Below, one piece after another: positions 35,047 to 44,395 of a DNA stretch of 58,057 nucleotides. The stretch lies in the NCBI RefSeq assembly GCF_002453355.1, contig NZ_DKGQ01000014.1, positions 1 to 58,057 on the forward strand, in the 5' to 3' direction. This DNA comes from Psychrobacter sp. UBA6766 (GTDB taxonomy: Bacteria > Pseudomonadota > Gammaproteobacteria > Pseudomonadales > Moraxellaceae). The position numbers and the translations under genes are program-made. A model generated the notes under the pieces. It worked only from the letters and a program-made list of their open reading frames with translations, was not told the DNA's origin and ran no database searches. Positions within the stretch are counted from its first letter, which is position 1; every line of letters starts with the position of its first letter.

Positions 35047-35766
35047 ATGTCCAGTAACCCTGCCTCAACACCCATTACACCGCAACTTACTTCACAGCAA
35101 AAACCGCTTCTCATCTTTGATTTTGATGGCACGCTGATCGATAGTGTTCCTGATTTGGCGGATGCCACCAATCTAATGCTTGAGCAACTAGGTCGATCTC
35201 CCTTCCCTCTTGATAGCATTAAAGGTTGGATTGGTAATGGCGCGCGTGTATTGGTTGAGCGGGCGCTATTAGGTCAGGTGATTGTTGATGATAGCTTAGA
35301 TAACGAGACGGTAGAGGAAGCGCTGCGTATCTTTTTTGCCGCTTATGGCGCCCTTGATTGTCAAAAAACCACGGCTTATCCTGATGTGAGTGACGGCTTG
35401 CATCAGCTTAAAAACGCGGGCTATACCTTGGCACTGGTGACCAATAAGCCGATTCGTTTTGTACCCAAAATATTGGATCATATGGGCTGGACGCCGCTAT
35501 TTAGTGAAGTAGTGGGCGGCGATAGCTTACCAACCAAAAAGCCAGATCCCGCGCCGTTATTACACGTTTGCGAGTCGCTCGGATTCGATAAATCGCAAGC
35601 CGTGATGATTGGTGATTCGATCAATGACATTTTAGCAGGGAAAAATGCGGGCGTGGATACCATTGGGCTATCATATGGCTATAACTATGGTGTGGATATT
35701 CGTGATAGTAAGCCAAACTTTGCGTTTGATAAGTTTTCTAGCCTATTACAACTATTGGGCGTATAA
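35047..35766 (+). CDS. gph: Phosphoglycolate phosphatase
   Basis: HAD-superfamily phosphatase that removes 2-phosphoglycolate formed during DNA repair. 239 residues: motif I IFDFDGTLIDS (D25 nucleophile, D27), a helical cap domain (about 35-115), motif II LALVTNKP, motif III lysine in LPTKKPDPAP and motif IV VMIGDSINDILAGKNAG. The related enzymes for pyrimidine or sugar phosphates are alternatives, but length and cap agree with Gph. Confidence 0.88.
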   Translation: MSSNPASTPITPQLTSQQKPLLIFDFDGTLIDSVPDLADATNLMLEQLGRSPFPLDSIKGWIGNGARVLVERALLGQVIVDDSLDNETVEEALRIFFAAYGALDCQKTTAYPDVSDGLHQLKNAGYTLALVTNKPIRFVPKILDHMGWTPLFSEVVGGDSLPTKKPDPAPLLHVCESLGFDKSQAVMIGDSINDILAGKNAGVDTIGLSYGYNYGVDIRDSKPNFAFDKFSSLLQLLGV

Positions 35767-35875
35767 AGTTTTTGATAGGGATTCAATATCGTTCTAAAAG
35801 TGACGCTATAACCTAACCCTCACCATCGGCATTAATAAACAGACTAATATGATAATTAACGCTTTATCTAAGCGC

Positions 35876-37039
35876 CTACTTATCCTGCATTAATTGTCGC
35901 TGTCGTTTCACTCTTTTCTCTATTTTGTTGAGCCACATTAACCAGACAAATAATCCTATAAAGGCAAAGCTCCAGCAGCAAGCCGCTAAAAGAATGCTTT
36001 GAAAATACCCTAACCAAGTGACATTAAGTCTAAATAATGCCGCAGCGGTTATCAACAAGGCTAAGATAAAGACAAAAGGCTTGGCGTTAGTATCACGCAA
36101 TACTCGGTGTGATCGAGTTCGCGACATCACTGTGAAGGTGAGCGTTCCCAGTGCTCCTATAGTAATGGCGTGCAACGCTTTGGTAATCGGAAAATTGGCT
36201 GTTATCAAGCTTAAAGTAATACCTACCCAGCCCACGACAATCCAGCTGTATCCTAATAGCATGGCCAATAAATCGGCACGCCCATAGCTCCACCACGGTC
36301 GCCAGCGCAGCACTCGAACCACACAAAGCAGCGCACTACTAAGTAAGAAAGCGGCCATAACGGATTTGGCCCAAGCAAAAGGCATTAGGTTTAATATTGA
36401 TACTGAAAATAATAAAATTAAAATACTGCCCTCAAACCTCGGCTGAACACGGTCTTTTAAGAACCGGTTTTGACTCTGAAAATGCCCTGCTAATGCTGGC
36501 GCTATTATTCGACCTCCCATATAAAACATCAAGATACTTAACAACAACACCGCTTCTAATAAGAACCTCAGACTCCAGTCATCGGGTTGATCGCTTTGCA
36601 TAGCCGAATGAAAACCAAGCGCCGCTATAGCTAAGCCCACCAGCACAAAGCCTGCCGATTTGTTTCGCCACTTCTTAGCCGTTCGCAGAAAAATAGGCGC
36701 AAGCTTCCACACTAATACCCCAACAAAAGCGATGTTAATCATCGCCGTAACCATAATGGTCGGCGCAAACCAAAAACTCAACCTAGCCACCAACCATAAC
36801 CCAATCACAGTAAAGATATATGGTTTTGGTTGCGGACCCGCAAGGTAACCTGCAATCACCATCAAAGCAAAACCAAAAATCATTTCATGGCCATGCCCCC
36901 AAGCGAACTGTAAACCTGTAGGGACCGCAAACCAACCGAGCTGACCACCCACTGATAAAGGTAGGATTAAAGCGGAGTACAACGCAGCAAGCGGAAACCA
37001 ATAAGTATGAGCAAAAGGGGGTTTGGCTTTGGCTTTCAT
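35876..37039 (-). CDS. nnrS: NnrS family membrane protein
   Basis: A haem- and copper-binding membrane protein family (PF05940) linked to resistance against nitric oxide stress. About 387 residues and twelve predicted helices. The N-terminal motif FAWGHGHEMIFGFALMVIAGYL carries the conserved HxHEM-type metal ligands, followed by the TVMSRTRSHR loop conserved in the family. I placed the start at 37039 (MKAKAKPPFAHTYW), since the 31 residues before it look non-coding; AAGGA lies 11 nt upstream, which is long. Divergent from ilvD. Confidence 0.85.
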   Translation of the reverse strand: MKAKAKPPFAHTYWFPLAALYSALILPLSVGGQLGWFAVPTGLQFAWGHGHEMIFGFALMVIAGYLAGPQPKPYIFTVIGLWLVARLSFWFAPTIMVTAMINIAFVGVLVWKLAPIFLRTAKKWRNKSAGFVLVGLAIAALGFHSAMQSDQPDDWSLRFLLEAVLLLSILMFYMGGRIIAPALAGHFQSQNRFLKDRVQPRFEGSILILLFSVSILNLMPFAWAKSVMAAFLLSSALLCVVRVLRWRPWWSYGRADLLAMLLGYSWIVVGWVGITLSLITANFPITKALHAITIGALGTLTFTVMSRTRSHRVLRDTNAKPFVFILALLITAAALFRLNVTWLGYFQSILLAACCWSFAFIGLFVWLMWLNKIEKRVKRQRQLMQDK

Positions 37040-37253
37040 TAACAAAAGAATCCTTTTATAAAGCCACAGGGGCGCTGAACGGATGGGCGATAAATGTGAG
37101 CTTGGAATTAAGTATAGTAAATCGTAAGGCACTATGGGCGAATAACCCAGTGTAAGTCTTGGAGTACTAGGTTTTTATAACCGGTTTAGCGTATGATTAA
37201 GCGGTACTTAAGCTTAAACCAGCCAATAAACCGTACGCTATTGGAGACAGAGA

Positions 37254-38936
37254 ATGATTAAAAAAGATGACAGCAACAGAAAATACTCCGCTATTTTGGT
37301 CGATGGCATCCAAAAAGCCCCTGCTCGTTCTATGCTGCGGGCGGTTGGTTTTACCGATGAAGATTTTAAGCGCCCACAAGTTGGCATTGCCTCGACTTGG
37401 AGCCAAGTGACGCCCTGTAATATTCATATTAATGGCTTGGCGGATGAAGTGGCCAAAGGCGTTTATTTTGCTTATGGAAAACCCATTATTTTTAACACCA
37501 TTACCATCTCTGACGGTATCGCTAACGGCTACCAAGGCATGAAGTACTCATTAGTATCGCGTGAAGTCATCGCCGATTCCATCGAAACTGTCTCAGGTTG
37601 CCAAGGTCACGACGCGATCATTGCCATTGGGGGCTGCGATAAAAACATGCCGGGTTGTCTGATGGCCATGGCGCGCTTAAACCGTCCTTCGCTATTTATT
37701 TATGGCGGAACCATTCAGCCAGGAAAAAACCACACCGACATCGTCTCTGTATTTGAAGCCGTTGGAGCCAATGCGCGCGGCGATATGACCGAAGAAGAAG
37801 TATTAGAAGTTGAAAGAACGGCTATTCCCGGCCCTGGCTCTTGCGGTGGCATGTATACCGCCAACACCATGGCATCAGCCATTGAAGCGTTGGGCATGAG
37901 CTTGCCAGGTAGCTCTGCTCAAGAAGCGATTTCTCCTGAAAAACGTGAAGATTGCCGAAAAGCTGGTGAGGCGATTCAGTGGCTCCTTGATAATGACATT
38001 AAGCCCAGCGACATTATGACACGCAAAGCCTTTGAAAACGCCATTACCATGGTGATTGTATTAGGCGGCTCAACCAACGCGGTTCTGCATCTGCTCGCTA
38101 TGGCCGACGCCATCGGTGTGGAGCTAAATATTGATGACTTTACTGAAATAGGAAAGCGCGTTCCTGTGTTGGCCGATTTACGCCCATCAGGCCGCTACTT
38201 GATGTCAGAGCTCATCGAAATTGGTGGCATCGCGCCATTAATGAAGCGTTTATGGGAAAAAGGTTTACTGCACGGAGACTGCTTAACCGTTAATGGTAAC
38301 ACCATCGCTCAAAATCTAGCTAACGTAGAGGATTACCCAGAAGGCCAAGACATTATCAGGCCGTTCGACAATCCCATTAAAGCTGACAGCCACTTACGCA
38401 TATTACGTGGCAACATTGCACCAACCGGTGCGGTAGCAAAAATCAGTGGTCAAGAAGGCACTCAGTTTACGGGTACCGCTCGGGTGTTTGATTCAGAAGA
38501 GTATGCCATGACCGCCATTTTAGATGGCACCGTTGTGGCAGGTGACGTGGTGGTGATTCGTTACGAGGGCCCCAAAGGCGGCCCTGGAATGCGTGAAATG
38601 CTGTCGCCGACCTCTGCCATTATGGGTCGCGGATTGGGCAATGACGTGGCGCTGATTACTGATGGTCGATTCTCTGGTGGCAGTCATGGCTTTGTTGTTG
38701 GGCACATCACCCCTGAAGCCATGGTTGGTGGCCCGATTGCCATTATTGAAAACGGCGACACCATTACCATTGATGCTGATAATAATGAAATCAATTTAAA
38801 CATCAGCGAAGCAGACATTGAGAAGCGTTTAAGCACTTGGAGCGCCCCAGAGCCAAACGTCAAGCGCGGTGTACTAGCCAAATACGCCAAAACCGTTGGC
38901 AGTGCCTCAGAAGGCGCCATTACCGATAGGTTTTAA
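37254..38936 (+). CDS. ilvD: Dihydroxy-acid dehydratase
   Basis: Dehydrates dihydroxy acids in valine, leucine and isoleucine synthesis with an Fe-S cluster. 560 residues, the shorter IlvD subfamily (the E. coli type is about 616). Cluster cysteines lie in VTPCNIH, GGCDKNMPGC and GPGSCGGMYTAN. Also visible are ALITDGRFSGGSHGFVVGH and the C-terminal KYAKTVGSASEGA. GGAGACAGAGA lies upstream of the ATG. Its stop is only 9 bp from the convergent comM 3' end. Confidence 0.96.
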   Translation: MIKKDDSNRKYSAILVDGIQKAPARSMLRAVGFTDEDFKRPQVGIASTWSQVTPCNIHINGLADEVAKGVYFAYGKPIIFNTITISDGIANGYQGMKYSLVSREVIADSIETVSGCQGHDAIIAIGGCDKNMPGCLMAMARLNRPSLFIYGGTIQPGKNHTDIVSVFEAVGANARGDMTEEEVLEVERTAIPGPGSCGGMYTANTMASAIEALGMSLPGSSAQEAISPEKREDCRKAGEAIQWLLDNDIKPSDIMTRKAFENAITMVIVLGGSTNAVLHLLAMADAIGVELNIDDFTEIGKRVPVLADLRPSGRYLMSELIEIGGIAPLMKRLWEKGLLHGDCLTVNGNTIAQNLANVEDYPEGQDIIRPFDNPIKADSHLRILRGNIAPTGAVAKISGQEGTQFTGTARVFDSEEYAMTAILDGTVVAGDVVVIRYEGPKGGPGMREMLSPTSAIMGRGLGNDVALITDGRFSGGSHGFVVGHITPEAMVGGPIAIIENGDTITIDADNNEINLNISEADIEKRLSTWSAPEPNVKRGVLAKYAKTVGSASEGAITDRF

Positions 38937-38944
38937 TCGCTAAA

Positions 38945-39591
38945 TCACTTACTACGGTAACTTAAAGCCTCTGATACATGGGCGCTGGTGATATCATTAC
39001 TGTCAGCCAAATCAGCAATGGTGCGCGCGACCCGTAATACCCGATGATAACCGCGAGCAGATAGATTTAGACGCTGCTGCGCAAGCTGTAATAATTGCTG
39101 CTCGCCCTCACCTAGCTGGATATATTGGTCAATCTCGCTAGGACTGAGCTCATTATTAACCTTGTTTTGTCGTTTTAATTGCTGCTTATGCGCAGCAGCG
39201 ACTCGTGTGCGGACTTGCTCAGAGGTTTCGCCAGCCTGCGCATTTTGTAAATCAGCAATTGGTAGCGCTGGCACAGTAATATGCAAATCAATCCGATCAA
39301 GTAATGGTCCCGATAACTTATCCTGATAGCGTTTAATTTGCTCAGGTCGGCAGCGGCAACGATTCGAGCCGTCACCATCATAGCCACACGGACAAGGATT
39401 CATCGCTGCCACCAATTGAAAGTTTGCGGGGAAAGTAAGCTGCGAGTTGGCACGGCTAATGGTGATTTGCTTGGCTTCTAACGGCTGGCGTAATACCTCT
39501 AATACTGTACGGTCGAACTCTGGTAACTCGTCTAGAAATAAAACGCCCTTGTTGGCAAGGGTGATCTCGCCAGGTTTGGGACGAGAACCTC
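38945..39591 (-). pseudogene. comM: comM, 3' part (split by the transposon)
   Basis: C-terminal half of ComM, the hexameric helicase that extends strand exchange during natural transformation. It begins at GSRPKPGEITLANKGVLFLDELPEF, which carries Walker B, and runs to the usual C-terminus with the C4 zinc motif region NPCPCGYDGDGSNRCRC. Joined to the 5' part (54267-55161) it gives an in-frame 513-residue ComM of normal length. Walker A lies on the other side of the insertion, so neither part can hydrolyse ATP alone. An ATG in the transposon end (39616) opens a frame into this fragment. Confidence 0.95.
39587..39591. repeat. Target-site duplication, left copy
   Basis: ACCTC directly before the TGTCAA transposon end. 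The same five bases follow the right end at 54262-54266. Five-base duplications are the mark of Tn7-type transposition. Confidence 0.95.
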
Positions 39592-39728
39592 TGTCAACTC
39601 CAACAATAAGTGTCATAATTAGACATCATTTCTTTATCTACATCCAATTATTACCTAGATTAAATGTCAAATATTACCAGCAATAAGTGTCAGATTATTA
39701 CAAATTACCAGAAATAGGTGTCATAATG
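39592..39728. repeat. Left transposon end with transposase-binding repeats
   Basis: Terminal TGTCAA plus three direct copies of a roughly 21-bp unit, CCARMAATARGTGTCAKAWT, at 39600-39621, 39677-39698 and 39708-39728. These should be the TniA (TnsB-like) binding sites. The innermost overlaps the tniC ribosome site (AGGTG, 39716-39720) and start codon, which suggests that transposase binding represses its own operon. Confidence 0.8.
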
Positions 39729-40376
39729 TTCAAACATCAAGCTCGTAAAATAAAACCGACAAGGCGGAGTGTTTCAGGTGTCATTTCTTACAAGAAAAAG
39801 CCGCTTGCTTACGAATCGACGTTAGAAAGAGATTTTATTATTTATCATGCTTTTCGGGAAGATGTTAAAAACATTACCCCTCAGCCTGTAAAGATACCTT
39901 TTAATAAAAATGGCAGAACCTATCATTACACGCCTGATTACTATGTAGAGTTAGATGCCAAATCGGGTAAATCATTTATTGCAGAAGTCAAACCAAAACA
40001 AGAGTGGCAACTAAACTGGCGTGATTGGTCTGACAAGTGGAAGGCCGCTAAACAGTATTGTAAGAAAAAAGGTATCAGATTCATCATATTTGATGAGGAT
40101 AGAATTAGACATGAGGCGCTTGATAACATTAACTTTCTGAGAACTTATGAAACCATAAGAGTTAATAACGAAGAGGTTGAAGTAATACTCACTGATATTA
40201 AGCAACGTGGCATCACTAGTGTTGACTATATCTTAGAGAGGTACTTCAAATCTAAGCTTTACCGACATGATGGACAGGCTCTGGTTTGGCACCTAATGGC
40301 AAATAAGCAAATCGGGTTTGATATTTGGGATGACGTTAAAGCCCCGCAAATGGAGGTCTGGCATGTTGGACACTGA
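39726..40376 (+). CDS. tniC: TniC, TnsA-like endonuclease
   Basis: Cuts the 5' ends of the transposon so that it leaves by cut-and-paste. 216 residues. The N-terminal TnsA catalytic domain (PD-(D/E)XK fold) shows STLERDF (E34), YTPDYYV (D71) and AEVKPKQ (E87, K89). The C-terminal winged-helix part follows. The start at 39726 has AGGTG 5 nt upstream; a GTG 39 nt earlier is in frame but lies in a terminal repeat. tniA begins 14 nt before its stop. Confidence 0.93.
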   Translation: MFKHQARKIKPTRRSVSGVISYKKKPLAYESTLERDFIIYHAFREDVKNITPQPVKIPFNKNGRTYHYTPDYYVELDAKSGKSFIAEVKPKQEWQLNWRDWSDKWKAAKQYCKKKGIRFIIFDEDRIRHEALDNINFLRTYETIRVNNEEVEVILTDIKQRGITSVDYILERYFKSKLYRHDGQALVWHLMANKQIGFDIWDDVKAPQMEVWHVGH

Positions 40377-42387
40377 AATCGTAACCAAACCAATAGGACT
40401 AAGGATGAGTTCTCATTTCGACACTAGCAGTAAATATAGCCGTGACCATATTCAAATGGTGCTTGGCGGCATTTATCGTAATAAAGCTGATAACGATGAG
40501 TACCAGCTTATCGAGTACCTTGATGATCTAAATCAAGCCGTGTTTAAAAACTTGCAAACACTAAGAAATCAAGTTTTATCAATCCATGACTTCGATAACG
40601 TGATAGACGGTGCAAATACTTCTGTTGTTATCGATCTTAATGATATTGGAGATGATGAATGGCAAGAAGCTCAAAAGAAGTACTTAGCTATCACCCCACT
40701 CATTATGGAAGACGACTGGTATGGCGAAGACAACTATCGAGGTGAACAGGGTTATGAGAGAAGATCTAAAGAAGTTGGGGTCTCTAGTCGTACTCTTAGA
40801 CGATGGGTTGATGCTTATCAATCGACAGGCTCAATTGGATCCTTAATTGATCAAAAAAGAGGCTGGAGAAAAGGGGCTAAACGTCTAAATGGAGAGACAG
40901 AAAACCTTATTAGCGAAGTCATCAATAATTTTTACCTTACTGTTCAAAGACCTAATGTGCAAGCCACTATCAGAGAGATTCATAGGCGTTGTTATTTAGA
41001 GGATATTGAGAAACCTAGTAAGAACACCATCCGTAACCGTATCAAAGAAATCAAAGAGAAAGACCTATTGCGCGGTCGTGGTCAGAGAAAACGTGCAAAA
41101 CAAAAATTTACCGCTAAAGCAGGGCAATTTCCTGACGCCAACTACCCTCTCAGTGTCATTCAGATAGACCATACACCAGTAGATTTGATACTGGTTGATG
41201 ATAAGCATAGAAAGCCCATTGGTAGACCGTTCATTACAGTGGCTATTGATGTCTATAGTCGTATGGTTACAGGCTATTATATTTCACTAGATGCGCCCTC
41301 TGTTACTTCGGTTAGCATGTGCATATCACGAAGTATTTTACCAAAAGATGAGTTGTTGCTTGAGTTCGGGTTATCCGATGTGAAATGGGATGTCTTTGGT
41401 ATGCCAAAAAAAATCCACGTTGATAATGGCTCTGATTTTAGAGCTGAGAGCCTGCAAAAGTCTTGCGCCTTTCATGGTATCAATTTGGAATTTAGGCCAG
41501 TAGCAAGACCTGAGTATGGTGGTCATATTGAACGGTTGATTGGCACTATAATGAAACGTGTACATGAACTGCCGGGCACTACCTTCTCTAACATTAAAGA
41601 AAAAGACGAATACAACTCTGAAAAACATGCCAGTTTAACCTTGCACGAGTTTGAAAAATGGTTCTTGACCTACATCACGATGGATTATCACGAAAGCATA
41701 CACTCAAGTATTGAACGTAGCCCTAAAGAACAATGGCGCATAGGTTTATTTGGTGATGGGTTTGAGAGCGGTATTGGATTGCCGTCAATTCCATCAGACC
41801 GTCACACACTAGTACTGGATTTTATGCCGAGTGTCGAGCGTACTATTCAAAGAAATGGAGCAACAATAGATGGCTTGCAATATTACGATCCGTGCTTAAA
41901 CAATTTCATTAATCATACTGATGACAGTGGTAATAAGACTAAGTTTGTCTTTAGACAAGATCCAAGGGATATTACTAAAATATGGTTTTACGACCCTGAG
42001 TTACTACAATACTTCCCTGTGCCGCTAGCGAATCAAGTTCTGCCGCCAATTAGTCTTTGGGAGTACAGGAAAGTTTATAAGCAAGTCAAACAGGATTCAG
42101 GAACCGTTAACGAGGCGTTGATATATCAAGCATTACAAGATATGCAGACCCTAGTTGAAGAGTCTAAAAATACGACTAAAAAGGTGCTTAGAAGTGAGCA
42201 GCGTAAAAAATCTCATACTAAATCGCAAACAATGTACGGCAAGTTGAAATCAGATGAAAGTGAAGATGTAGATATACTAGACACGTTGCCAGAATCGACT
42301 AGGGTTTTAAACAAAAAGGCGATAGAGACAAGCCTTGATGAGTCTGATGACAATGATCACGACCTATACTTTGAGGATATTGACTGA
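40363..42387 (+). CDS. tniA: TniA, TnsB-like DDE transposase
   Basis: Joins the 3' transposon ends to target DNA. 674 residues: N-terminal DNA-binding helix-turn-helix regions (SSRTLRRWVDAYQSTGS near 140), an RNase H-like rve domain with the DDE triad D269 (IQIDHTPVD), D354 (KIHVDNGSD) and E390 (GGHIERLIG), a Mu-type beta-barrel, and a charged C-terminal tail for contact with TniB. I chose the ATG at 40363 for its GGAGG ribosome site; the frame is open 45 nt further upstream. Confidence 0.95.
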   Translation: MLDTEIVTKPIGLRMSSHFDTSSKYSRDHIQMVLGGIYRNKADNDEYQLIEYLDDLNQAVFKNLQTLRNQVLSIHDFDNVIDGANTSVVIDLNDIGDDEWQEAQKKYLAITPLIMEDDWYGEDNYRGEQGYERRSKEVGVSSRTLRRWVDAYQSTGSIGSLIDQKRGWRKGAKRLNGETENLISEVINNFYLTVQRPNVQATIREIHRRCYLEDIEKPSKNTIRNRIKEIKEKDLLRGRGQRKRAKQKFTAKAGQFPDANYPLSVIQIDHTPVDLILVDDKHRKPIGRPFITVAIDVYSRMVTGYYISLDAPSVTSVSMCISRSILPKDELLLEFGLSDVKWDVFGMPKKIHVDNGSDFRAESLQKSCAFHGINLEFRPVARPEYGGHIERLIGTIMKRVHELPGTTFSNIKEKDEYNSEKHASLTLHEFEKWFLTYITMDYHESIHSSIERSPKEQWRIGLFGDGFESGIGLPSIPSDRHTLVLDFMPSVERTIQRNGATIDGLQYYDPCLNNFINHTDDSGNKTKFVFRQDPRDITKIWFYDPELLQYFPVPLANQVLPPISLWEYRKVYKQVKQDSGTVNEALIYQALQDMQTLVEESKNTTKKVLRSEQRKKSHTKSQTMYGKLKSDESEDVDILDTLPESTRVLNKKAIETSLDESDDNDHDLYFEDID

Positions 42388-43280
42388 TGAGCGAATCTTT
42401 ATACACCCACATTCATGAAAAGTTTAGGCATATCGCTCATCTACCCGATAAAGAAAGGATTGAATTTATCCACTCTCCAAGGTGGGTAGGCTACAACACA
42501 GCAAATCAGGTTATTGATGTTATGCAGGGATTGATGAACCATGTAAAGCAACATCGTATGCCAAACTTGCTGCTTATTGGAGATTCCAATAATGGCAAAA
42601 CCACAATCATAAACCGTTTTTATGATAAGTTTGGAGAAAATTATACGGTTGATGAGACATTAGTTATACCTATAGTCAAAATCCAAGCGCCCCCAACTGC
42701 CAGTGAAAAGGATTTGTATATCTCTATTATTGAAGCGTTTAAGCTGCCATACAGACCAACCGATGCTGCCAATAAATTGAGATACCAAGTCGTTAACGCC
42801 TTTAGACACACCAACGTCAAGATACTAATTATTGACGAAGTTCATTCAATGCTTACGGGTACAGCCAGACAGCAACGAGCCATTATGAATGTTATCAAAT
42901 TCTTATGTAACGAATTGCTTATGCCTATCGTGCTTTGTGGCACTAAAGACGCTGTTCGTATTCTACACACTGACCCACAACACGCTAGTCGCTTTGATGT
43001 CGCTGAGCTTTCTTTATGGTCAAATGATAAAGAGTTTAAGCGTCTGGTTGGTAGTTTTGAGAAGATTTTACCACTTAAAAAGCCGTCTAAACTCATTGAG
43101 ACTGAAAAAGTTAATTTAATCTATAGCATTAGTACAGGCAACCTTGGCGATGTTAAGCGTTTAATTAACGATTGCGCTATTAATGCCATTGAGTCAGGTG
43201 AAGAAGAAATCACTGTTGAAAGTATCAGGGGCAAGTCATGTCTAAAACCGACCAAAGGGCTACGCAGAATTATTGGGTAA
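42387..43280 (+). CDS. tniB: TniB, TnsC-like AAA+ ATPase
   Basis: Target-selection ATPase that links the target-site protein to the transposase. 297 residues with Walker A GDSNNGKT (65-72), Walker B LIIDEVHS (147-154), and sensor and lid regions (LCGTKDAVR, STGNLGDVKRLI). The start shares one base with the tniA stop (TGATG). It overlaps tniD by 43 nt, so translation of the tni operon is coupled throughout. Confidence 0.95.
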   Translation: MSESLYTHIHEKFRHIAHLPDKERIEFIHSPRWVGYNTANQVIDVMQGLMNHVKQHRMPNLLLIGDSNNGKTTIINRFYDKFGENYTVDETLVIPIVKIQAPPTASEKDLYISIIEAFKLPYRPTDAANKLRYQVVNAFRHTNVKILIIDEVHSMLTGTARQQRAIMNVIKFLCNELLMPIVLCGTKDAVRILHTDPQHASRFDVAELSLWSNDKEFKRLVGSFEKILPLKKPSKLIETEKVNLIYSISTGNLGDVKRLINDCAINAIESGEEEITVESIRGKSCLKPTKGLRRIIG

Positions 43281-44395
43281 AACCACTGACTTTTGCCACA
43301 CCTTTTCTATACGGTGAGAGCTTAACATCTTGGCTAGTACGCGCCGCGCTTAGGCACGGATGTAGTCCTTTGACTTTTACCTATTACTACTGGCCTAAGT
43401 ATCGTATTTGGACGTATGACGTTGATAAAGGTTTTGATCATATCGATGAGCAAATCAGTTCTGATATTGCAACTCTAGCAGGTCACAACATCGATACTTT
43501 TGATAATCAAATATTGATCGATTTCTTGGATGATACGTCAGTTAAATCAGACAACAAAAACCCCCTACTTTGGACAGCACCCTTATCAAAACGCAACCGC
43601 TATTCAAGGCTAGGTTATCCCTTTTGCCCTGACTGCATGAGCGATGATAAAGAGACTTACCTTAAGTTGCAATGGCGCTTTACATGGTCTGTCTGCTGCA
43701 CTAAGCATAAGACATTCTTGCAGGTAGATTGTGGGTACTGCAATCAGCCTTATCAGCCCCAGCTTTTAAGTCCAGAGCAGCAGTTCATCAATCGCTGTCA
43801 CTCCTGTCTTTATAAGATAGATAAAGCTATATCAGATATAACGCCAAGCGCTGCGCTTGATGAGTTTCAACTACTTGCTGATCAGGCTTTTTTAAGTAAG
43901 CAAGGCATTGTTTTGGGGCAAGTGGTCAGTATGGCTCAGTGGTTTGAGTACCTGCTATTTTTAATAAATCTAGTGAGGCGAGGTCTGCACAATCCCAACT
44001 ATATGTTCGGCAAGCTACTGACTGTACTAGAGATTGATACTAGCGCTTTATCACTACCCAAAACGGCACTCAGATTTGATTATTTACCGATAGAAGAACG
44101 AGCGTTACTGCTTGAGTGCGCCTACTGCCTATTGCAAGTTGACGGTGATGAGTGGATCAAGGCTTGCTTAGCTCTTAATATTACCCAAAATAGCTTCCAG
44201 TGGTCAAAGTACACGGTTATACCTAAAGCCTTTAGCGAGGTATACGATCAGCTCCATAGAGTACCTATGCGGCAACACAAAGCACAATCAGAGGATATAC
44301 AACCCACCTCACCCAAGGCGGTAATGACGGCATGGAATAGACTTAAGCGCAAAATGCAGATGAGAGAAAGTTATGACAAGCATAGAGAAGACTAA
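43238..44395 (+). CDS. tniD: TniD, TniQ/TnsD-like target-site protein
   Basis: 385 residues. The N-terminal TniQ domain shows FLYGESLTSWLVRAALRHG and a zinc site built from CPDC (about 130), WSVCCTKH and CGYC. TniQ/TnsD proteins bind the chosen attachment site; in this family it is comM. It overlaps tniB by 43 nt and tniE by 23 nt. The length is shorter than Tn7 TnsD (508), so part of the DNA recognition may fall to TniE. Confidence 0.9.
   Translation: MSKTDQRATQNYWVKPLTFATPFLYGESLTSWLVRAALRHGCSPLTFTYYYWPKYRIWTYDVDKGFDHIDEQISSDIATLAGHNIDTFDNQILIDFLDDTSVKSDNKNPLLWTAPLSKRNRYSRLGYPFCPDCMSDDKETYLKLQWRFTWSVCCTKHKTFLQVDCGYCNQPYQPQLLSPEQQFINRCHSCLYKIDKAISDITPSAALDEFQLLADQAFLSKQGIVLGQVVSMAQWFEYLLFLINLVRRGLHNPNYMFGKLLTVLEIDTSALSLPKTALRFDYLPIEERALLLECAYCLLQVDGDEWIKACLALNITQNSFQWSKYTVIPKAFSEVYDQLHRVPMRQHKAQSEDIQPTSPKAVMTAWNRLKRKMQMRESYDKHRED

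Noticed and set aside
39687..39725. GTG start of tniC at 39687
   Set aside because: It lies inside a terminal repeat unit and has no ribosome site, whereas the ATG at 39726 has AGGTG at 5 nt.
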